This document shows, one piece after another, positions 54,401 through 64,000 of a DNA stretch of 64,000 nucleotides. Below the pieces are notes generated by a model. It searched no databases. It was not told the DNA's origin and saw only the letters and a program-made list of their open reading frames with translations. The DNA is taken from the NCBI RefSeq assembly GCF_032362555.1, contig NC_083510.1, positions 5,669,501-5,733,500 of the forward strand, in the 5' to 3' direction. Numbering within the stretch: the first letter of the stretch is position 1; every line of letters starts with the position of its first letter. A program made the translations under genes and the position numbers. Source of the stretch: Amyelois transitella. Its lineage: Eukaryota; Arthropoda; Insecta; Lepidoptera; Pyralidae.

Positions 54401-57400
54401 ATCTAGGAACGACGGAAACTTCTTTAGATTTTTTTTTACAGGAGCAAAGCTCCGGGTATATGTTAGTTTGTCAGCATTAATATTATTACCTGGCTGTCCG
54501 GGCTGCCCTGGGTAGCCAGGTTGACCGGGCTGTCCGGGTTGTCCTGGATATCCGGGCTGTCCTGGTTGTCCTGGGGTGCCGGGTTGTCCTGGGTGATCGG
54601 GCTGTCCGGGTTGCCCTGGGTATCCGGGCTGTCCTGGTTGTCCTGGGGTGCCGGGTTGTCCTGGGTGATCGGGCTGTCCGGGTTGTCCTGGATATCCGGG
54701 CTGTCCTGGTTGTCCTTGGGTGCCGGGTTGCCCTGGGTGACCGGGCTGACTGGGTTGTCCTGGTCCTCCTTGTTGTCCAGGTTGTCCTGGTTGTCCCGGG
54801 TGACCAGGTTGTCCGGGTTGTCCTGGATATCCGGGCTGTCCTGGTTGTCCTTGGGTGCCGGGTTGCCCTGGGTGACCGGGCTGACTGGGTTGTCCTGGTC
54901 CTCCTTGTTGTCCAGGTTGTCCTGGTTGTCCCGGGTGACCAGGTTGTCCGGGTTGTCCTGGATATCCGGGCTGTCCTGGTTGTCCTGGGGTGCCGGGTTG
55001 TCCTGGGTGACCGGGCTGTCCGGGTTGTCCTGGATATCCGGGCTGTCCTGGTTGTCCTGGGGTACCGGGTTGTCCTGGGTGACCGGGCTGTCCGGGTTGT
55101 CCTGGATATCCGGGCTGTCCTGGTTGTCCTGGGGTGCCGGGTTGTCCTGGGTGACCGGGCTGTCCGGGTTGTCCTGGATATCCGGGCTGGCCTGGTTGTC
55201 CTGGGGTGCCGGGTTGTCCTGGGTGACCGGGCTGTCCGGGTTGTCCTGGATATCCGGGCTGTCCTGGTTGTCCTGGGGTACCGGGTTGTCCTGGGTGACC
55301 GGGCTGTCCGGGTTGTCCTGGATATCCGGGCTGTCCGGGTTGTCCTGGATATCCGGGCTGTCCTGGTTGTCCTGGGGTGCCGGGTTGTCCTGGGTGACCG
55401 GGCTGTCCGGGTTGTCCTGGATATCCGGGCTGTCCGGGTTGTCCTGGATATCCGGGCTGTCCTGGTTGTCCTGGGGTGCCGGGTTGTCCTGGGTGACCGG
55501 GCTGTCCGGGTTGTCCTGGATATCCGGGCTGTCCTGGTTGTCCTGGGGTGCCGGGTTGTCCTGGGTGACCGGGCTGACCGGGTTGTCCTGGGTGACCGGG
55601 TTGTCCTGGTCCTCCTTGTTGTCCAGGTTGTCCTGGTTGTCCCGGGTGACCAGGTTGTCCGGGTTGTCCTGGATATCCGGGCTGTCCTGGTTGTCCTGGG
55701 GTACCGGGTTGTCCTGGGTGACCGGGCTGTCCGGGTTGTCCTGGATATCCGGGCTGACCGGGTTGTCCTGGGTGACCGGGCTGTCCGGGATGTCCTGGAT
55801 ATCCGGGCTGTCCTGGTTGTCCTGGGGTGCCGGGTTGTCCTGGGTGACCGGGCTGTCCGGGTTGTCCTGGATATCCGGGCTGTCCGGGTTGTCCTGGATA
55901 TCCGGGCTGTCCTGGTTGTCCTGGGGTGCCGGGTTGTCCTGGGTGACCGGGCTGTCCGGGTTGTCCTGGATATCCGGGCTGTCCTGGTTGTCCTGGGGTG
56001 CCGGGTTGTCCTGGGTGACCGGGCTGTCCGGGTTGTCCTGGATATCCGGGCTGTCCTGGTTGTCCTGGGGTGCCGGGTTGTCCTGGGTGACCGGGCTGTC
56101 CGGGTTGTCCTGGATATCCGGGCTGTCCTGGTTGTCCTGGGGTGCCGGGTTGTCCTGGGTGACCGGGCTGTCCGGGTTGTCCTGGATATCCGGGCTGTCC
56201 TGGTTGTCCTGGGGTGCCGGGTTGTCCTGGGTGACCGGGCTGTCCGGGTTGTCCTGGATATCCGGGCTGTCCTGGTTGTCCTGAGGTGCCGGGTTGTCCT
56301 GGGTGACCGGGCTGTCCGGGTTGTCCTGGATATCCGGGCTGTCCTGGTTGTCCTGGGGTGCCGGGTTGTCCTGGGTGACCGGGCTGTCCGGGTTGTCCTG
56401 GATATCCGGGCTGTCCTGGTTGTCCTGGGGTGCCGGGTTGTCCTGGGTGACCGGGCTGTCCGGGTTGTCCTGGATATCCGGGCTGTCCTGGTTGTCCTGG
56501 GGTGCCGGGTTGTCCTGGGTGACCGGGCTGTCCGGGTTGTCCTGGATATCCGGGCTGTCCTGGTTGTCCTGGGGTGCCGGGTTGTCCTGGGGTGCCGGGT
56601 TGTCCTGGGGTGCCGGGTTGTCCGGGTTGTCCGGGGTATCCGGGCTGTCCAGGATGTGCTGGGGCGCCAGGTTTTCCAGGCTGGCCTGTAGTTATAATTG
56701 CAATTGTTATTGGTATGTTGTTAGTTGTAACATAATATTTATTTGTGTAAAAGTAAAAAGCATTATGTAGGTAAAATAAAAGTTTATTATGTAGGAAGTA
56801 AAATGGTGTTTTCAAAAAGGTTCCCTCTGATATAATGCTGGATTTGGAAGAGCACTTTCATAAAAGGATAGGAAGTACAATTTTCTAGTCGTATTGTCAT
56901 CAAAATCTATGTTCTATACGAAAAATTTAGTATGTAGTCTTGATTATTGTGATATTTATCTGGATCACTCTCAATTGAGAACTACTGTACTACTGAGCCC
57001 TAGCCAGACGTAGCCAAATTAAGAAGTGGCCTTCATGAGAAGTAGTCTATTAGCGAGTCGTTGCCATAACGAGAATTAGCCCTAATGCACCTGAACGAAA
57101 ATAACAGGTTACAAGTAATAACTTTATTTCGTAATAAGTGTTTCGTTGACATATAGAAAGGAAGGACTGAAATATATGTTAAGAAATATATATTCTGAAA
57201 TATATATCTATGTGTATAGATAGATGTTGCTTTACCTGTGCCTGGTTGACCGGGGTAGTAAGACCCTGGTGGACCGCCGGGCCCACCTGGGCCACCGGGG
57301 CCACCGGGTCCTCCAGGGCCACCGGGGCCTCCTGTTAAAATACAAAAAAATATTAATACTTTTCACCATTTTGAATGAATTTCTTAAAGTAAATATGTAA

Positions 57401-60400
57401 CGGAGTTTAAATATTTTGCAAAAATTTATAATTAAATGGCCCAGGTTCAAATCCCACCTCGGCCACGTACCATTAACTCTCTGTGTTATGAACAGTCGAT
57501 TGCAACTGGATGTGTTCCTATGATATGGAGCCTTATTGGTATTCATTTTTCTAAACGGAACATATACATAAAATCACACTCCTATTCCGGAGTGGTAGGC
57601 AGAGATTACATCTTTCCACTTGCCATTGTATTATTTCGCTTCATTTACATTCATAACTCTATTCATGCAAGCTTGCCGAATATTGACTGTTCAATATAAC
57701 TAACTAACTAACCTGGGCCACCGGGTGATCCGGGCGTGCCCGGGGATCCTGGTGAGCCGGGTTGTCCGGGGTAGTGACTGCCGGAGCCGGGCGGGCCTGC
57801 TGGTCCTCCTAAACAATAGATATTGATTAAATGAATTTTCAATGTGGTAAAGAGCAACCTTTATTTACCTGAATCATATTGCACTTAAAAATTAATTACA
57901 ATTTTATATTTGGTTCAGTGTTTTTTTTTCTTTATTAAAATGTTTAGGATTCCTGCTATTCATAGAAAATGGCATCAGGAAGGCGGCACGACATGTTTCC
58001 AGCACTTTACATGTTTTAAAGGACCACTTCATCTGTTTTCCATGGTTATGTGTGTAACTTTAACCACGATCCTGAAAAGGTCGCGAAAATCAGACGGGAG
58101 TCACTTCATAAACAACCTTACTTATCTAGGATCATGCGCAAAAAGCGCACCTCGCGATCATTTCCAGAGAGGAGAGTTTAATAGGGTTTACGCCTGGAGG
58201 GAAGAATTGAAGATTGAAAACGAAAATGGTAATACATTACTATAAATACTGTAATTTTAGTGAAAGTTACCTGGACCTCCAGGGTAGTATCCCGGTTGGC
58301 CTGGAGTGCCAGGGGAACCTGGCGTGCCGGGCGAGCCTGGACTGCCTGGTGTCCCAGGCGAGCCTGGGCTGGCTCCTGAGCCGGGGTAATAACCTGGGTA
58401 TCCTCCGCTGCCAGGACCGCCTGGGCCACCGGGACCCCCTTAAACAAGAATAATATTGCTTTAAGCATTATACAAGACCCTACACAGATTTCGCCTTTTG
58501 ATTTTATTAAGAACTTTTCGTCCTTTTCAATCTGATACATATTTTCGTTCCAGAAATAACTAATAAGGAGCCTGTCGATTCCTAATGTCTAAATTATATT
58601 CGTACCAAGATTCATTACAATCGGTCCAGTAGTTGAATGGAATGCGGTTTAAGCATGAATTTTGTGCCATGCAGATTATTATCTTACATTATAAATGTTG
58701 TACAAAAAAAACATGTCTATAATTGTACTGTTGCTAACTGCAACTGCATTGAAATTTAAATTGAATTTTCAATTCGAATTTATGAATTATACCAGTAAAC
58801 AGACAGCTTATTTACAATGATTCGCATTTAATGTTGAATATATTGATATAGGTTTCTATGGTAGAAACAGATCATAACCCTTGTGCAGAAGGTGGTGTTT
58901 GAAATATTAATTTAAGTAAACTTAAAATGTAGTAGCTTTTGATAAATAACAGATTACAATTGTTTTATTCGAATTGCTTCATATATTATTTAAAATACAA
59001 AGCAAGCTTTTAGGGCCCTTAATCTATTATCTTATTATTAGAATTTAGGTATCAATAAATGTGAGTTGTGAATCTATAAATAAAAAAAAAGAATGTAACC
59101 TGGGCCTCCTGGTGAACCTGGACTGCCCGGGGAGCCAGGACTGCCTGGTGAACCTGGGTAGTAGCCGCCTTGAGCTGAAATTAAATATTTTTCATTCATG
59201 TATTCAAAAAGATTCGTTTGTTTTGAAAGATAAAATTCATGATCATTTTTTGACGGCCTCTGTGGCGCAGCGGTAGTACGCTTGTCTGTGACACCGGAGG
59301 TCCCGGGTTAGAATCCCGGTCCCGGACATGATGAAAAAAGAACTTTTTCTGATTGGCCTGGGTCTTGGATGTTTATCTATGTATGTATTTATTATAAAAT
59401 ATTGTATCCTTGAGTTAGTATTTCGTAATAAAATATTGTATCCTTGAGTTAGTATTTCGTAACACAAGTCTCGAACTTACTTCGAGGCTAACTCAATTAG
59501 TGTAATTTGTCCCGTAAAAAAAAATGATGTGAATAATAATACTGGTTTAGATAAATTTAATATGTTATGAGAAACAGGCTTTTGCCGATCGGACACATGG
59601 CGACTTTAAACATGTTAACTCATGTTCAGTCAATGTCTAAACTATATGACTGCAAAGTTTCATGAAAATTCGTTCAATACTTAGTTAATTTTTTTTATTG
59701 ATGAAAAATTAACAATTAAAACATTCAAACACCCTTACAAAGTCGCATTTATGATATATGTAGAAAGAATTATTATTGTATTTATTCTAGTATTATTCTG
59801 AGGATGCAATAATGGTTTTATATGTCTATTTATGTTTATTTGCTTACATGGTCCATTAGGTCCATTAGGGCCACCTGGTCCTCCAGGGCTACCGGGTCCG
59901 CCGGGTCCACCTGGGCCACCTAGTGAAAAAAAAAATCCAAATAATTGTGAGGTTTAATATGATAAAAAGACATATAAACCGTAGACCTAGCGAACACATT
60001 TGAGAATAGTGGGACTACGGGTAAAAAAAAAGTCCCCTTGGTTTCCTTGGCGCGACAACGTAGTACCAAGGGTAAAAGTCGAGAAGACATTGGGCTTTCA
60101 GAACGACATTACGCGGTTTAATTTTATATCGATTACACGTGCGATTAAGTAAATAATCTGACAACATATTTACAGAAAATGACTTCTGTAAATATGTTAA
60201 CAGATGTAATTTATCCATTTTAATTTTTTTTGTACTTATATGTATAAGTTCTAAAGTAATGAGTTGATAAATAATTAATAATTCTACATTATATTATAAG
60301 CGATCATACCTGGGCTGCCTGGTGATCCAGGACTACCTGGAGATCCAGGTGTGCCTGGTGTACCGGGATAGTAACCTCCTTGCCCTGAAATATATACAAA

Positions 60401-63135
60401 CAATTTATAAAGTCTGTACATATACAAAATATGTAAAGAATCAAATTGTTTGTTTAAAAATTATAGATCGCCAGTGTTTATAATATAGCGATATGTTCGA
60501 AATTAGACTAGTAAAAAGTTCATCAATAATTTGAAAGTGATAAATATTGTCAGTTTTTTAAAATAAATTTAGTTAGTAGGCATATTATAAAATTATGCGG
60601 GAATCTACATACATGGTCCATTCGGTCCACCGGGTCCATTCGGTCCTCCAGGTCCATTTGGCCCACCTGGGCCTCCAGGTCCGTTAGGGCCATTTGGTCC
60701 ACCTGGTCCGCCAGGTCCGTAAGGGCCATTTGGTCCACCTGGTCCATTAGGGCCATTCGGGCCGCCTGGGCCTCCTGGTCCACCACCAGCTCCTCCAGCA
60801 CCACCTGTGTTAAAAGTGAAGTTTAACCGTGTCTTTAGGTTTTATAAAAATACTGTCAGAAAACAGTGAAATAAGTATTTGACAGTATTTTCATATATAT
60901 CAGAGAATAAGTTACAATTAACTAAAATTTATCGTTTAGCAAACGCTTAAGAGAGGCGACAGGTTAATACAAATTTGGATTATTAAATTCATCTTACATT
61001 ATAAGATGAATTTGATAGTTTAATTTTGTATTTATTTAATTTGTATCTTTGCTATATATACAAAAATTATTCATCATATCTTCTCTTGTGCCTATGAAGT
61101 AAGTAAAAAAATACCTTGACCAGGTGCAACGACTCCAGGGCTGGGGTTCGTGTTCTGACCGCTGCTGTCAGTCGGTGGGCGCGGTGGCCGCGTGGGTCTC
61201 GGCGGCGGCTTGGGAGGGACGCCGCCAGGGGTGCGACCGCAACCCTTGGGGAAATATAGCTTCTCCCAGGGTATTATCTGCCCTGGAACCTTTTCAGTCG
61301 GCTGGTTTGATGTTCTGGATATGAAAGAAGAGAATTTTGATTACGCAAAGATTGTTGGTTTCACTTGTAGTCCATATAATAGATTGAAGAGTTCATCTAA
61401 AGAAAACATCGTCAGAAAAGTAATTGAGAAATATATTGAGGCTTGGTAAGATTTACCTTCATCCAATAATAAATACCTTGTGTATTAGGTACATCATTAG
61501 TTTATTCTGTGCAGGTGGTCACCGATACTCATGGACTTTTCTTAATCAAATTAAAAAGAAAGGAGAATATTTTGTACTTATTTATTTTATCTTACATTTG
61601 AAGGGCTCAGGATCCGTCACGATGCACAATTGGGAATCAAGCGGACATGCTGTTTGCCCTCCTTCACCTGAGTGGGACTTGATCCAATTGGGATCAATGT
61701 TACACATACTGATTTGTTACAGTTGCCTGATCACACTTACGTTTCGTCGTACTCGTATTTTTCATCCGGGTACACTTCGACGGGTTTGTTTGGCTCGACG
61801 ACCCGGTAACCGTGGCTGTCGGCTACATAGTGTGTAGCTCGGAGGTATCCGTCAGGGTCTACGTAACCGTAGCAACCGTATGTCACGCCGTCGGGCCCGC
61901 GGGTCTCATGATGGAACTGGCCGTTGGGACCCACGTCATAACCGAAACCATATGCGTCTGAAATTAAGTCATTTATGGTCAAAATGTAGAGGTCAAAGTG
62001 TAGTCGTCTAGTGACTGGTAAGAATTAGTTACCGTTTAGGTAGCTTATTAAAAAGTGCACGATATAAAATGAATTTTATCTTTTGGTTTACACCTTGTAT
62101 ATTTTATAAAGATGTATAATTAAGTGAGAATCCCATAACAAAAGTCTTGAAATAATTTTTGGGCTTGGGGCATGCTCAAACTGGAGTATTTTGTTCCTTA
62201 AATATTTGTATAATAGATGTTATTGTTAAAACCAGAATAGACGCTTCATAGTAGAAATTATGGAGGTGGGTCATCAAATAATTAACGAAGTTTATAAGTG
62301 TTACTGGAAACACGTAAGCACAAAATTTATTCCCTCGCGTCGAGGATAAGAATAATATGCTTAATATTAGCAGTCGTAACACCACGCAAACATGTTTTTA
62401 TATTGTATTTAGATCGTCTTATTAGGAAAGAAATAAGATTTTACTAATTTTGCGCAAATAGCTCGTTGTAGTCCAATAAAGCGATTTTTTTGTAAGAAAC
62501 CCGAAATAGTAACATATATAAGATTTAGGAGATTTATTACACGTCTGGAATTCCTTGGAATGTCCCACTAAGACCTTGCTCAGTCAGATAGCCTGTTTGT
62601 CGGGTTGCGGTGGATAACAAATTCGCCAACTGCCTCCAGTGGACAGGATGATAAACAAAGGTACAGAAACCAACAAAACGCATTGTTTGGAATCTGAGAC
62701 GAGCAAGTTACAATTTACCTACATATGTTATCGATGATTCATATGTGTGTAGCAGAATGACGGCAAAACTAAACAAAAAAGAAAGAGACCTGCCACCGAA
62801 AATCTAATCTAATTGCTTTATTTCTGCAGTGAAAATTGAAAACTAAACTTCTATCAATGGAAACATCATAAAGATATTTATTTCTTTTTGTTCTAATATG
62901 TTGGTGAATAAATGTACTGCTTACTTGTGTCATAATTGGTTTCATAGTATTGGTTCTTCTCGTCATCTTGAATGTCGATGACGATATCCTTTGCGTCGCC
63001 GTAGCCGAATTGTCTTCCAGCCCGTGCCGAAGATTCTGCCGGCTGTGTCTCCTTTTCTGAGTTGCCTTCATTGGCTATTTGGGTATTATTCTTCGTTGGC
63101 GGCGCTTCACTAGCTATGGCTAGCACTAGCGATGC
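48401..63135 (-). CDS. Giant cuticular protein: R&R chitin-binding domain plus about 2000 aa collagen-like GXY repeat (5' exon unresolved)
   Basis: Seventeen exons: 62925-63135, 61741-61957, 61115-61314, 60613-60804, 60310-60384, 59848-59919, 59100-59174, 58271-58438, 57713-57808, 57236-57331, 54490-56685, 53026-53907, 52223-52519, 50959-52119, 50083-50685, 49196-49318, 48401-48981. They give 2414 aa without the first exon. Order: rest of a signal peptide ([13 protein letters not shown]); an acidic spacer; an R&R chitin-binding domain ([19 protein letters not shown], then [18 protein letters not shown]); a Cys/Pro linker ([25 protein letters not shown]); GPN/GGP and GSP/GTP triplets; a huge [12 protein letters not shown] rod; and a non-repetitive tail with Cys pairs ending AMIKSQK. 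From the linker exon on, all junctions are phase 1 and frame is kept throughout. The R&R family binds chitin; the collagen-like rod suggests an extracellular cuticle fibre, which is inference. I know no named gene for this combination. Confidence 0.85.
49690..49960 (+). mobile_element. Full-length SINE family A with target-site duplication
   Basis: Lies in the intron between the exons ending 50083 and starting 49318. Flanked by the 12-bp direct repeat CAGAATGTTAAT at 49678-49689 and 49961-49972. The head is GTAAGTGCCGTGTGGTTCCC, and the tail is GTAAGGGATAGAGACGTGAT followed by (TG)n. This is the best reference copy of the family in the window. Confidence 0.87.
50083..50685 (-). repeat. 99-bp coding minisatellite exon
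   Basis: This exon of the collagen-like gene is about four to five tandem copies of a 99-bp (33-codon, 11-triplet) unit. The unit contains CCTCCTTGTTGTCCGGGCTG on the plus strand (PGQQGGP on the coding strand). The copies differ at few positions, for example GGTTACC versus GGTAACC. Confidence 0.85.
50980..51375 (-). repeat. 45-bp coding minisatellite
   Basis: Eight or more nearly identical tandem copies of a 45-bp (15-codon, 5-triplet) unit, [15 protein letters not shown] on the coding strand, in the 3' third of the exon 50959-52119. The rest of that exon has longer, more diverged units containing GTPGKPG. Confidence 0.85.
52223..54489. repeat. Tandem duplication of an exon with its upstream intron
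   Basis: The intron right of the exon 52223-52519 (52520-53025) and the intron right of the exon 53026-53907 (53908-54489) are near-identical over long stretches. Examples are GTTGTTTGACAGATAGACCT, GAAACTATTTCATCATCTTT and ACCGAAATCGATAGAGAATG. The second copy carries an extra block of about 60 bases near 54420-54478. The two exons also start alike (GGPSQPGQP). Confidence 0.88.
53026..53907 (-). repeat. 72-bp coding minisatellite exon
   Basis: Tandem 72-bp (24-codon, 8-triplet) units: coding-strand order [20 protein letters not shown] with variations (GEP-like changes, Thr or Val at some sites). It is the same unit as in the exon 54490-56685. Confidence 0.8.
54490..56685 (-). repeat. 72-bp coding minisatellite exon, largest array
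   Basis: A single 2196-bp exon (732 codons, 244 triplets) built mostly from 72-bp units encoding [20 protein letters not shown] and GQPG. The right (5') half is almost perfectly homogenised. The left half has variant units with [10 protein letters not shown] inserts. The coding frame stays open throughout. Exact copy number should be treated with care because arrays like this collapse in assemblies. Confidence 0.88.
57555..57690 (-). mobile_element. LINE 3' tail fragment in an intron of the large gene
   Basis: CATATACATAAAATCACACTCC, then GTGGTAGGCAGAGATTACATC and CATTCATAACTCTATTCATG. This is a diverged match to the LINE end at 22780-22900. Confidence 0.65.
57975..58205 (-). repeat. Dispersed repeat family B, diverged copy
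   Basis: Shares the AGGCGGCACGACATGTTTCC-like start, the TCAGACGGGAGTCACTTC block and a terminal GCCTGGAGGGAAGAATTGA with 47620-47850. Weaker than the other copies. Confidence 0.45.
59253..59520 (+). mobile_element. tRNA-derived SINE
   Basis: The head GACGGCCTCTGTGGCGCAGCG holds an A box (TGGCGCAGCGG at 59263-59273) and a B box (GGTTAGAATCC at 59306-59316, one change from the consensus GGTTCGAATCC). The body (TTTTTCTGATTGGCCTGGGT) and tail (CTCAATTAGTGTAATTTGTC) match the interrupted copy at 23401-23914. A 34-bp stretch in the body is tandemly duplicated at about 59396-59463. It lies in an intron of the large gene. Confidence 0.87.
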
Positions 63136-63405
63136 CTGCAAAGTAACGAGAATGTCATTTATTATAAAGCCTTCATCGCTGAAGAAGTAGAATTACTTGT
63201 TCTCTTTTAAAACAAATATTTTATGAAATCACTTCACGGACACAGTTCTGATTAATGTGACTCTGTCATCTCTGCATACGTGTTTTTATACAATGAAGCA
63301 GTGAGTTTTACACCGGACAGCAGAAATAAAGAAGAAAAAATACTTGTTTATATTTTGGGAAATAATTTCAAAGATCGCACCTTCCGCTTATATAAAGGTA
63401 CTTAC

Positions 63406-63438
63406 AATAAAGGTGAATAAAGCAGCTTTTTTTACAAT
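63406..63438 (-). other. Candidate first coding exon (signal peptide start), no ATG
   Basis: The first certain exon of the large gene starts at 63135 in phase 0 with [10 protein letters not shown], half of a signal peptide. On the minus strand 63406-63438 encodes IVKKAALFTFI and ends at a good donor (ATT|GTAAGT). Spliced, this gives a textbook signal peptide, [20 protein letters not shown]. However, the codon where Met is expected is ATT, and no in-frame ATG lies between the preceding stop and the donor. Either the start Met is in a further upstream exon, or the base is an error or variant. Confidence 0.4.
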
Positions 63439-64000
63439 AAGAGTTATTTTATATAAAATACTTAATATACCACAGAACCTTTTGTATTATTTGTTTCTCA
63501 AAAAGTATCTAGGTGATATTTTATTTGTCTGAATCTCGTTATGTCGGAAAGGTTTCGGATTATTGATGTGGAGAGATGATTCTTTGTTCGATATTGTTAG
63601 CACTTACTTATTTGATTTTTCGGAATGATATAAAAATAACAATAGCGTGGGTTGTTTCAAATGACTGCTGATCTATTTTTCTAAAAAAAATTGTTGTTAG
63701 TCCATTGGGTTCGTTGGACTCAAGAAAGCTGGCAGTACTAAAATCGTAATATATTGCATCGGCTACAAATCAAAAGTTATAGATTTTTAATTTTAATCAT
63801 AAAGCTACTCGTATATTAAATCAACATAATTTATTTTCTATATAGTCGCTTATAAACAAGTAAACTTGTTCACATTATAAATGTTAATTTGTTATTAGTG
63901 AATCATCAATTTACATATTAAACTCTCAGGCTTAACGTAAATATTTTGTGTACATAGTAATAATACCAGTAGTATATTACCTTCCTAGTATTAACAAAGT
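63439..64000. other. Upstream region of the large gene, nothing recognised
   Basis: AT-rich sequence at the right edge. The minus strand has no ATG followed by a phase-0 donor that would supply the missing start. No other gene or repeat was recognised. Confidence 0.4.

Noticed and set aside
54521-56284. Plus-strand open frame of 587 codons rich in Leu, Ser, Gly and Trp
   Set aside because: It is the antisense of the collagen-like exon. It has no start context or splice support, and the true frame is fixed by phase continuity over 17 exons.
49196-56685. CRISPR array
   Set aside because: The direct repeats have no unique spacers, are coding and have periods that are multiples of 9 in a eukaryotic gene.
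59254-59330. Functional tRNA gene
   Set aside because: A and B boxes are present, but the acceptor stem does not close, the B box is altered and the sequence continues into a body and tail shared with 23401-23914. It is a SINE head.
63248-63290. TATAAAA with TCAG as core promoter of the large gene
   Set aside because: The spacing between them (about 41 nt) is too long for a TATA-initiator pair. The resulting transcript would have no start codon or signal peptide.

Overview
This is nuclear DNA from an insect, almost certainly a moth or butterfly. The evidence is small GT-AG introns, AT-rich spacers, an R&R-type cuticular protein, an insect-style SRm160 start (MMMYTGTS), and dispersed repeats that I know as typical of Lepidoptera. 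All gene models below were spliced by hand from open frames, splice sites and phase continuity. No database was searched.

Layout. (1) 204-6042, minus: 12 exons of glycine decarboxylase (GLDC), whose 3' part runs off the left edge. (2) 7595-8626, plus: a two-exon FADD adaptor (DED plus death domain), divergent from GLDC. (3) 9068-9972: a small element with terminal inverted repeats and a broken THAP-like start. (4) 10496-22210, minus: a complete 23-exon PFAS (FGAM synthase, 1331 aa). (5) 22780-26993: a repeat-rich spacer with LINE ends, nested SINEs and a long inverted duplication. (6) 26994-35768, plus: a complete 14-exon SRRM1/SRm160 splicing coactivator (936 aa). Its 3' end lies tail-to-tail with (7) 36061-36838, minus, a 231-aa secreted Gly/Tyr-rich, cuticle-like protein. 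(8) 38127-40904: a full PIF/Harbinger transposon with TTA target duplication. Its MADF gene and DDE transposase lie on opposite strands with interdigitated exons, and the transposase is frameshifted. (9) 40908-48400: gene-poor, repeat-rich DNA. (10) 48401-63135, minus: a very large gene for a structural protein of at least 2414 aa. It has an R&R chitin-binding domain, about 2000 residues of collagen-like Gly-X-Y repeat (mostly [12 protein letters not shown]) and a Cys-containing C-terminal domain.

The most striking object is gene 10. Thirteen consecutive exons are all phase 1-1, and the five large PGQ exons are all exact multiples of 9 nt. The repeats are organised in 45-, 72- and 99-bp units, and one exon plus its intron has been tandemly duplicated. 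The design joins a chitin-binding head to a collagen-like rod encoded in a fibrillar-collagen-like exon arithmetic. The Harbinger element and the pairing of a SINE with a LINE through a shared 3' tail are the other notable features. The functional genes otherwise belong to unrelated systems: glycine cleavage, innate immune signalling, purine synthesis, splicing and cuticle.
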